From NCBI GenBank assembly GCA_052115395.1, contig JBFRGO010000003.1: 64,000 nt of DNA. One strand, 5' to 3'. Under the pieces are notes generated by a model, which did no database searches, was not told where the DNA came from, and saw only the letters and a list, made by a program, of their open reading frames with translations. The stretch is from Noviluteimonas sp052115395. Lineage in GTDB: Bacteria > Pseudomonadota > Gammaproteobacteria > Xanthomonadales > Xanthomonadaceae. Below are positions 34,135 through 40,755 of the stretch, piece after piece (position 1 is the stretch's first letter; every line of letters begins with the position of its first letter). The position numbers and the translations under genes were made by a program.

Positions 34135-34154
34135 GCGTTGCATCCCTGCAACGC
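34135..34154. promoter_or_regulatory. 20-bp dyad in the dioxygenase/prpD divergent region
   Basis: GCGTTGCA (34135-34142) and TGCAACGC (34147-34154) are perfect 8-bp arms separated by TCCC. It lies 55 bp left of the dioxygenase start and 84 bp before prpD, where a dimeric regulator could act on both. Function is inferred only from position and symmetry. Confidence 0.4.
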
Positions 34155-34238
34155 GGCGGCGTCCAGACCGATAGTCGGGCCGTGAAACGCGTCGCCGTCT
34201 GGCAAAATGCGCGGCTTCCCTCCGCCGACCGCCTACGC

Positions 34239-35693
34239 ATGAGCCACTTCGACGTTCGTTCCGCCGTTCGCCCCAATCCCGACCAGCCGATGGTCGACAT
34301 CGCCGACTACGTCATCGATTACACGATCGGCTCGCAGGAGGCGTACGACACCGCGCGCCACATGCTGCTCGACTCGCTCGCCTGCGCGATGCTGGCGATG
34401 AAGTTCGAGGGCTGCGTGAAGCACCTCGGCCCCATCGTGCCGGGCGCCACGCTCCCGGGCGGCGCCGTCGTGCCGGGCACCGGTTACGAACTCGATCCGG
34501 TCCAGGCCGCCTTCAACATCGGCACGCTGGTGCGCTGGCTCGACTTCAACGACACCTGGCTCGCCGCCGAATGGGGCCATCCGTCGGACAATCTCGGCGC
34601 GATCCTCGCCGTGGCCGACTGGCTGAACCGCAAGGCCCTGCGCGAAGACTCCGGCAAGAAGATCACCGTGCGCGACGTGCTCGGCTGGGCGATCAAGGCC
34701 CACGAGATCCAGGGCGTCTATGCGCTGCAGAATTCGTTCAACCGGGTCGGCCTGGACCACGTGATCCTCGTCCGCCTGGCCTCCACCGCGGTCGCCACCG
34801 CGATGCTGGGGGGCACGAAGGACGAGATCGTCACCGCCGTCTCGCACTCGTGGATCGACAACGGCGTGCTGCGCACCTACCGCCACGCGCCGAACACCGG
34901 CCCGCGCAAGAGCTGGGCCGCGGGCGATGCCTGCCGCCGCGCCGTCACCCACGCGTTGAACGCGGTGGAGAAGAAGGTCGTCGGCTATCCCAGCGCGCTG
35001 ACCGCGAAGACCTGGGGCTTCTACGACGTGGCCTTCAAGGGCAAGGCGTTCGAATTCGAGCGTCCCTTCGGCAGCTACGTGATGGAGAACGTCCTGTTCA
35101 AGATCTCCTTCCCGGCCGAATTCCACGCCCAGACCGCGGTGGAATGCGCCATGCAGCTGCATCCGCAGGTGCGGGGCCGGATCGCGGACATCGAGCGCAT
35201 CGAGATGGAGACGCAGGAAGCCGGCGTGCGCATCATCGACAAGACCGGCCCGCTGGCCAATTACGCCGACCGCGACCACTGCCTCCAGTACATGGTGGCC
35301 GTGCCCCTGATCTTCGGGCGCCTGACCGCGGACGATTACAACGACGACGTCGCGGCCGACCCGCGCATCGACGCCCTGCGCGCCAAGATGGTCGTGAAGG
35401 AGAACCCGCAGTTCACGAAGGACTACTTCGACCCGGACAAGCGCTACATCGGCAACTCGGTCCAGGTGTTCTTCAAGGACGGCACGAGCACGGAGAAGGT
35501 GTCGATCGATTTCCCGATCGGCCACCGGAAACGCCGCGCCGAAGGCATCCCCGTGCTGATGGCGAAGTTCCAGGCCGCCATCCGGGCGCACCTCCCGGCG
35601 GCCTCGGCCGACCGCCTGATGGCGCTCGCCGGCAAGCCTGCGGAGCTGGAAGCGATGTCCATTTCGGACTTCATGAACCTTTACCGGGTGTAA
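34239..35693 (+). CDS. prpD: 2-methylcitrate dehydratase
   Basis: 484 residues of the MmgE/PrpD family. It dehydrates 2-methylcitrate to 2-methyl-cis-aconitate. The long PrpD form with the N-terminal HFDVRSAVRPNPDQPMVDIADYV and GHPSDNLGAILAVADWL is recognisable. Start at 34239 gives the usual beginning; the same frame is open far upstream but that part is antisense to FadH. It is 5 kb from prpBC and on the same strand. No acnD or prpF appears, so PrpD is presumably the dehydratase. Confidence 0.94.
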   Translation: MSHFDVRSAVRPNPDQPMVDIADYVIDYTIGSQEAYDTARHMLLDSLACAMLAMKFEGCVKHLGPIVPGATLPGGAVVPGTGYELDPVQAAFNIGTLVRWLDFNDTWLAAEWGHPSDNLGAILAVADWLNRKALREDSGKKITVRDVLGWAIKAHEIQGVYALQNSFNRVGLDHVILVRLASTAVATAMLGGTKDEIVTAVSHSWIDNGVLRTYRHAPNTGPRKSWAAGDACRRAVTHALNAVEKKVVGYPSALTAKTWGFYDVAFKGKAFEFERPFGSYVMENVLFKISFPAEFHAQTAVECAMQLHPQVRGRIADIERIEMETQEAGVRIIDKTGPLANYADRDHCLQYMVAVPLIFGRLTADDYNDDVAADPRIDALRAKMVVKENPQFTKDYFDPDKRYIGNSVQVFFKDGTSTEKVSIDFPIGHRKRRAEGIPVLMAKFQAAIRAHLPAASADRLMALAGKPAELEAMSISDFMNLYRV

Positions 35694-35715
35694 GATTCGG
35701 CCGCCTGTCAGAGGG

Positions 35716-35739
35716 TTGGCACCCACCAACTGTTATGCT
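35716..35739 (+). promoter_or_regulatory. Extended -10 promoter for the OmpA-family gene
   Basis: TG-T-TATGCT (35731-35739) is an extended -10 element. TTGGCA at 35716-35721 is only 12 bp upstream, too close for a normal -35, and extended -10 promoters do not need one. Transcription would start near 35746, leaving a leader of about 110 bases before the ATG at 35856, reminiscent of the long ompA leader in enterics. Confidence 0.5.
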
Positions 35740-35855
35740 AGCGTTAACAAGGCCTTCATGCGCCCCGAATTAAGTTGGCCTGGATGCCGTGCGGATCGCG
35801 GCCGTCTTGAATTGAAAAAGCGATTGGTTTCTTTACCCTGATCAAGGAGCTGAAC

Positions 35856-36965
35856 ATGAACAAGAAACTCCTCTGCGCCGCGCTTCTGTGTGGCCTTGGC
35901 GTCGCGCAGGCGGCCGCCGCGCAGACCTTCGACGACCGTTGGTACGTCGCGGGTTCCACCGGCGTGAACTTCCAGGACACGGACCGTGACACCGAAGACG
36001 CCATCTTCGGCACCCTCGGCTTCGGCAAGTTCCTGAACCCGAATTGGTCGGTCGACTTCGAACTGAACTACCAGAACCCGGACAAGCAGTCGAATCCGAA
36101 CCTCTGGTGGAGCCAGTACGGCGCCTCGGCCGATGCCCGTTACCACTTCCGCAGCGCCGACGCGAAGTGGTGGCCCTACGTCCGCATGGGCCTGGGCTGG
36201 CAGCGTCATGAAGAAGAATTCATCCGTGATCCCGCGTTCGGTACGCCGGATGGCGGCTTCCCGGCCCAGCATTCGGACAACAACGCCGCGCTGAACCTCG
36301 GCGCCGGCCTGCAGTTCGACTTCGGCCGCGTCGACCTCCGCACGGAAGTCGGTACGCGCGTCGATTTCGACGACGTCCAGGCCCGTCCGGCCCAGCAGCA
36401 GGATGACTACTTCACCGATATCCTCGCTTCGGTCGGCCTGACCGTGGCCCTCGGTCCGGAGCCGGCAGCCCCGGTTGCCCCGGCCCCGGCGGCCCCGTCG
36501 TGCGCCGATGCGGACGACGACGGTGACGGCGTCAACAACTGCGACGACAAGTGCCCCGGTTCGCAGGCTGGCCAGACCATCGGTCCGGACGGCTGCCCGG
36601 TGCCGGTCACGATCGACCTGAAGGGCGTCAACTTCGACTTCGACAAGTCGACGCTGCGTCCGGACGCGGTCGCGATCCTCGGCGAAGCCACCGAAATCCT
36701 GAAGCGCTATCCCGAGCTGAAGGTTGAAGTCGCCGGTCACACCGACTCCGTCGGTTCCGACGCCTACAACCAGAAGCTGTCGGAGCGTCGCGCCAAGGCG
36801 GTGTACGACTACCTGACCAGCAACGGCGTCGACGCCGCTCGCCTGATCGGTCCGAACGGTTACGGCGAGAGCCGCCCGATCGCGCCGAACACGAACGACG
36901 ACGGTTCGGACAATCCGGAAGGCCGTGCGCGCAACCGCCGCACCGAGCTGAACGTCCAGAACTAA
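35856..36965 (+). CDS. OmpA-family outer membrane protein
   Basis: 369 residues. A signal peptide (MNKKLLCAALLCGLGVAQAA, cut near AAA/Q) precedes an eight-strand beta-barrel (about 25-205), a proline/alanine hinge (PAAPVAPAPAAPS), a thrombospondin-3-like calcium repeat (CADADDDGDGVNNCDDKCP) and a C-terminal peptidoglycan-binding OmpA domain (VEVAGHTDSVGSDAYNQKLS, RRAKAVYDYL). It anchors the outer membrane to the cell wall. AAGGAG precedes the ATG. Strong promoter and terminator signals suggest high expression. Confidence 0.95.
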   Translation: MNKKLLCAALLCGLGVAQAAAAQTFDDRWYVAGSTGVNFQDTDRDTEDAIFGTLGFGKFLNPNWSVDFELNYQNPDKQSNPNLWWSQYGASADARYHFRSADAKWWPYVRMGLGWQRHEEEFIRDPAFGTPDGGFPAQHSDNNAALNLGAGLQFDFGRVDLRTEVGTRVDFDDVQARPAQQQDDYFTDILASVGLTVALGPEPAAPVAPAPAAPSCADADDDGDGVNNCDDKCPGSQAGQTIGPDGCPVPVTIDLKGVNFDFDKSTLRPDAVAILGEATEILKRYPELKVEVAGHTDSVGSDAYNQKLSERRAKAVYDYLTSNGVDAARLIGPNGYGESRPIAPNTNDDGSDNPEGRARNRRTELNVQN

Positions 36966-36995
36966 GTTCGACGATCCAGCGTTCCACGCGACACG

Positions 36996-37028
36996 AAGAA
37001 GCCCGGCCAACGCCGGGCTTCTTTTTTT
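36996..37028 (+). terminator. Intrinsic terminator of the OmpA-family gene
   Basis: A 12-bp perfect stem (36996-37007 with 37012-37023, loop CAAC) followed by T to 37028. Classic Rho-independent form, 31 bases after the stop. Confidence 0.95.
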
Positions 37029-37056
37029 CTAACGCCGATCACACGCATACGGGCGT

Positions 37057-37092
37057 GATGCGGTTGTTACGCATCGACAGGGTGCCTACACT
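37057..37092 (+). promoter_or_regulatory. Promoter with overlapping inverted repeat
   Basis: TTGTTA (37064-37069) and TACACT (37087-37092) are 17 bp apart, a good sigma-70 pair, with the start near 37099 and the ATG at 37117. GATGCG (37057-37062) and CGCATC (37070-37075) form an inverted repeat that brackets the -35, a plausible operator for a repressor. Confidence 0.55.
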
Positions 37093-37116
37093 CCGGTGAG
37101 ACTTCGGAGATCGGCC

Positions 37117-37686
37117 ATGCGCTACACACTCGTTGCCCTGGGATTGTTGGCGGTATCGGGCATGGCCCATGCGCAGAACAACTGCAGCCTGGCCACCGCG
37201 CCGCGCGCGCTGCCCATCCAGCCGACCGTCCTGCCGGCGCTCGCGGCCGAACTCACCGTCCCCAGCCACCAGCTCGGCGCGCCGACCGGCGTGCTCGCGC
37301 AGGCCTACGACGAGTCGCAGACCGTCGAAAACGTGCTGTTCCGCCTCAAGCTCGAAGGTTGCCGCAGCATCGCCAACGCGGCGCCCGCCGCATCGCCGGC
37401 CAACGGCGTGATCGATCCGGCCACCTACAAGCCGGCCACGCAGTTCGACAACACGCCGTGGCGGTTCGACATGAACCAGAACGGCAAGCGCATGACGGCC
37501 GAGGAATTCGACCAGTGGATGAAGGCGCGTGGCGTGCGCGTGGCGAAGGGCGGCAGCGCCCCGGCCGCCGTGCCTGCTGCCGCGACGTCGACTGCCGCGC
37601 CCGCGGCATCATCGACCGCCGCGCCCGCTGCGCCGGCCGCACCCGCCGCGCCGACGCCCGACAGCGCGACGCCCGCCAAGCCCTGA
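37117..37686 (+). CDS. Small exported protein with EF-hand-like loop and Ala/Pro tail
   Basis: 189 residues from the ATG at 37117 (CGGAG 8 bases upstream; a GTG at 37096 is possible). Signal peptide MRYTLVALGLLAVSGMAHAQ. The central part contains RFDMNQNGKRMTAEEFDQW: D-x-N-x-N-G and a final Glu resemble an EF-hand calcium loop, although position 8 is Arg instead of a hydrophobic residue. The last 45 residues are low complexity (AAPAAPAAPAAP). Two Cys (NNCS, EGCR) may pair. Family unknown; periplasmic location inferred. Confidence 0.75.
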   Translation: MRYTLVALGLLAVSGMAHAQNNCSLATAPRALPIQPTVLPALAAELTVPSHQLGAPTGVLAQAYDESQTVENVLFRLKLEGCRSIANAAPAASPANGVIDPATYKPATQFDNTPWRFDMNQNGKRMTAEEFDQWMKARGVRVAKGGSAPAAVPAAATSTAAPAASSTAAPAAPAAPAAPTPDSATPAKP

Positions 37687-37764
37687 TCGAAGCTGCCTGA
37701 TACGCCGCTGGCCAACTCCGCGACACCTCGCCACGGACTCGCACGCGCGCTTTCCAAGCGCGGC

Positions 37765-38436
37765 GTGTGTTCGCGCACGCAAGCGACCGAGTGGATTCGT
37801 GCCGGGCGCGTGAGCGTCGACGGGCGCGTCGTGCGCGACCCGGAATTCCCGACCATCGCCGGCCGCCATCGCATCGCAGTCGACGGTCGTGGCCTCGACG
37901 ATGCCCCCGAACGCCGGGTGCTCGCACTCAACAAACCCCGCGGCCTGGTCACCACCGCGCGCGACGAGCGTGGCCGCGACACGGTCTATCGCTGTTTCGA
38001 CGGCGCAGGCCTGCCGTGGCTCGCGCCCGTCGGCCGCCTCGACAAGGCCAGCGAAGGGCTCCTGTTGTTCACCAACGACCCGGCGTGGGCCGCGCGCGTC
38101 ACCGATCCGGCGACCGGCACCGACAAGCGTTACCACGTACAGATCGATGCACTTCCCGACCAGGCCTTGCTCGCGGCGCTCAACGCGGGCGTGGAGGACG
38201 AAGGCGAAACGCTTCGCGCGAAGTCAGCGACCGTCTTGCGCGCGGGCGAACGCACCGCCTGGCTGGACATCGTGCTCGACGAAGGCCGCAACCGGCAGAT
38301 CCGCCGGATGCTCGCCGTGTTGGACGTCGAGGTGTTGCGACTGGTGCGCGTCGCGATCGGGCCGCTGGAACTGGGCGAACTGGCGAAGGGCGCCTGGCGC
38401 GAGCTGACGCCCTCCGAAATCGACGCCCTTACTTGA
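37765..38436 (+). CDS. RsuA/RluB-family pseudouridine synthase
   Basis: 223 residues from the first conventional start (GTG 37765). An S4 RNA-binding domain is followed by the catalytic domain: Asp93 in GRLDKASEGLLLF is the nucleophile, and RNRQIRRMLA is the late motif. It makes pseudouridine in 16S or 23S rRNA. The S4 domain is visibly cut by this start: 24 upstream in-frame codons (GLARALSKRG just before it) complete its first helix, but contain no ATG, GTG or TTG. A CTG at 37693 could be the true start. The end overlaps kbl by 8 bases, convergent. Confidence 0.88.
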   Translation: MCSRTQATEWIRAGRVSVDGRVVRDPEFPTIAGRHRIAVDGRGLDDAPERRVLALNKPRGLVTTARDERGRDTVYRCFDGAGLPWLAPVGRLDKASEGLLLFTNDPAWAARVTDPATGTDKRYHVQIDALPDQALLAALNAGVEDEGETLRAKSATVLRAGERTAWLDIVLDEGRNRQIRRMLAVLDVEVLRLVRVAIGPLELGELAKGAWRELTPSEIDALT

Positions 38437-39619
38437 TCACGCCCAGTTCCTTGCCGATGCGAACGAACGCATCGATCGCACGATCCAGGTGCTCGCGCGT
38501 ATGCGCCGCGCTGATCTGCGTGCGGATGCGCGCCTTGTCCTTCGGCACGACGGGGAAAAAGAACCCGATTGCGTAGATGCCTTCCTCGAGCAGACGCCCG
38601 GCGAACTTCTGCGCCAGCGGTGCGTCGTACAGCATCACCGGTGCGATCGGATGCACGCCCGGCTTGATGTCGAAGCCGGCGGCGGTCATGCGCTCGCGGA
38701 AATACGTCGTGTTCCGGGCCAGGCGCTCACGCAGTTCGCCGGCCGAGGACAACATTTCGAACGCCTTGATCCCCGCGGCCACGACGTGCGGCGGCAGCGA
38801 ATTCGAAAACAGGTAGGGACGCGAGCGCTGGCGCAGCAGTTCGATCACTTCGCGCTTCGCCGTGGTGAAGCCACCCAGCGCGCCACCCATCGCCTTGCCG
38901 AGCGTGCCGGTGAAGATGTCGATCTTCTCCATCACGCCCTTGACCTCGGCCGAACCGCGGCCGGTCTTGCCGAGGAAACCGGTGGCGTGGCATTCGTCGA
39001 TATGCACAAGCGCGCCGTACTTCTGCGCGAGCGCGGTGATCTCGTCGAGCGGCGCGATGAAGCCGTCCATCGAAAACACGCCGTCGGAGGTGATCATGAT
39101 CGTGCGCGCGCCGTCGGCCTTCGCCTGCTTGAGCTGCGCTTCCAGGTCGGCCATGTCGCAGTTGGCGTAGCGGTAACGCTTGGCCTTGCACAGGCGCACG
39201 CCGTCGATGATCGAGGCGTGGTTGAGCGCGTCGGAAATGATGGCGTCGTTCTCGTCGAGCAGCGGTTCGAACAGGCCGCCGTTCGCATCGAAGCACGCGG
39301 CGTAGAGGATCGTGTCTTGCGTGCCGAAGAAATCGGCGATCGTCTTTTCCAACTGCTTGTGCAGGTCCTGCGTGCCGCAGATGAAACGCACGCTGGCCAT
39401 GCCGAAACCGTGCGTGTCCAGCGCGTCCTTGGCCGCGGCGATCACGTCGGGATGGTCGGCCAGCCCGAGGTAGTTGTTCGCGCAGAAGTTGAGCACCGTA
39501 CGCCCGTCGGCGAGCGTGATTTGTGCCGACTGCGGGCTGGTGATGATGCGTTCGGACTTGAACAGGCCCGCGTCGCGGATTTCGTCGAGGGTCTGCGCGT
39601 AGCGCGTGGTGAGGGTCAT
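38429..39619 (-). CDS. kbl: 2-amino-3-ketobutyrate CoA ligase
   Basis: 396 residues, alpha-oxoamine synthase family with PLP. It splits 2-amino-3-ketobutyrate with CoA into glycine and acetyl-CoA. The PLP lysine is in FTGTLGKAMGGALGG; VHIDECHATGFLG and SVRFICGTQDLHKQLE are conserved. It is 4 bases downstream of tdh, an operon for threonine breakdown. Confidence 0.97.
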   Translation of the reverse strand: MTLTTRYAQTLDEIRDAGLFKSERIITSPQSAQITLADGRTVLNFCANNYLGLADHPDVIAAAKDALDTHGFGMASVRFICGTQDLHKQLEKTIADFFGTQDTILYAACFDANGGLFEPLLDENDAIISDALNHASIIDGVRLCKAKRYRYANCDMADLEAQLKQAKADGARTIMITSDGVFSMDGFIAPLDEITALAQKYGALVHIDECHATGFLGKTGRGSAEVKGVMEKIDIFTGTLGKAMGGALGGFTTAKREVIELLRQRSRPYLFSNSLPPHVVAAGIKAFEMLSSAGELRERLARNTTYFRERMTAAGFDIKPGVHPIAPVMLYDAPLAQKFAGRLLEEGIYAIGFFFPVVPKDKARIRTQISAAHTREHLDRAIDAFVRIGKELGVIK

Positions 39620-39623
39620 GTCG

Positions 39624-40655
39624 TCAGTTCCAGCTCAGCACGACCTTGCCGGCCTTGCCCGATTCCATCAGTTCGAAGCCTTCCTGGAAGTCGTCGATCG
39701 GCAACTGGTGCGTCAGCACCTTGCCGAGCGGGAAACCACCGAGCACCAGCTGCGTCATCTTGTACCAGGTCTCGTACATGCGACGGCCGTAGATGCCGTG
39801 CAGCACCAGGCCCTTGAAGATGATCTTGTCCCAGTCGGCGCCCGCGCCCTTGGGCATGATGCCGAGCATCGCGATCTTGCCGCCGTGGTACATGCAATCG
39901 AGCATGTCGTTGAACGCGCGCGGGTTGCCGCTCATTTCCAGGCCCACGTCGAAGCCTTCCATGTGCAGGTCGGCCATCACGTCCTTGAGGCTGGTGTTGG
40001 ACACGTTGACCACGCGCGTGGCGCCCATGTCGGCGGCCAGCTTGAGGCGATAGTCGTTGACGTCGGTCACCACGACATTGCGCGCGCCGATGTGCTTGCA
40101 GATGCCCGCGGCAATGATGCCGATCGGGCCCGCGCCGGTGATGAGCACGTCCTCGCCGACGACGTCGAACTCCAGCGCGCAATGCGCGGCGTTGCCGTAA
40201 GGATCGAAGAACGCGGCGAGCTCGCTCGGGATCTGGTCGGGGATCGGCCACAGGTTGCTGGCCGGCATCACGATGAATTCGGCGAACGCGCCGTTGCGGT
40301 TGACGCCGATGCCGACGGTGTTCGGGCACAGGTGCTGGCGGCCGGCGCGGCAGTTGCGGCAATGGCCGCACACGATGTGGCCTTCGGCCGACACGCGCTG
40401 GCCGACCTTGTACCCGGTGACGCCCGGGCCGAGGTCGACGATGCGGCCGACGAATTCATGGCCGATCACCAGGCCCGGCTTGATCGTGCGCTGGCTCCAC
40501 TCGTCCCACAGGTAGATGTGCAGGTCGGTGCCGCAGATCGCCGTCTTTTCCAGGCGGATCAGGACCTCGTTCGGGCCCGGGGTCGGTACGGGCACCTGTT
40601 CCATCCAGATTCCCTTGCCCGCCTCGCGCTTCACCAGCGCCTTCATCATCGTCAT
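39624..40655 (-). CDS. tdh: L-threonine 3-dehydrogenase
   Basis: 343 residues of the zinc alcohol dehydrogenase family. It oxidises threonine with NAD+ to 2-amino-3-ketobutyrate for Kbl. Catalytic zinc is bound from ICGTDLHIYLWDEW and GHEFVG; a structural zinc site is CGHCRNCRAGRQHLC. GAGPIGIIAAGICKHIGA is the NAD loop. A perfect TATAAT lies 36 bp upstream. Confidence 0.97.
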   Translation of the reverse strand: MTMMKALVKREAGKGIWMEQVPVPTPGPNEVLIRLEKTAICGTDLHIYLWDEWSQRTIKPGLVIGHEFVGRIVDLGPGVTGYKVGQRVSAEGHIVCGHCRNCRAGRQHLCPNTVGIGVNRNGAFAEFIVMPASNLWPIPDQIPSELAAFFDPYGNAAHCALEFDVVGEDVLITGAGPIGIIAAGICKHIGARNVVVTDVNDYRLKLAADMGATRVVNVSNTSLKDVMADLHMEGFDVGLEMSGNPRAFNDMLDCMYHGGKIAMLGIMPKGAGADWDKIIFKGLVLHGIYGRRMYETWYKMTQLVLGGFPLGKVLTHQLPIDDFQEGFELMESGKAGKVVLSWN

Positions 40656-40690
40656 GTCGTGCTGCCCGGACCGTACGGAAGAAGGCCGGA

Positions 40691-40720
40691 ATTATAGGCC
40701 GCCGGACGGCCGCTTATACT
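40691..40720. promoter_or_regulatory. Overlapping divergent promoters of tdh and the S46 peptidase
   Basis: On the - strand TATAAT (40696-40691) serves tdh, with a start near 40684. On the + strand TATACT (40715-40720) serves the S46 gene, with a start near 40727. Each -10 sits where the other promoter's -35 would be, so the two are probably mutually exclusive. Neither -35 is good. Confidence 0.5.
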
Positions 40721-40755
40721 CGCGGGCCGTTCACCCACCCAGGATCGCCTGCCCG

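Noticed and set aside
34201..34216. TGGCAAAATGC before prpD as a sigma-54 promoter
   Set aside because: The -24 TGGC is present but the -12 GC spacing and TTGC are absent.
31029..34238. Very long open frame upstream of prpD
   Set aside because: It is antisense to fadH and the dioxygenase and arises from high GC at third positions; residues are low in family resemblance.
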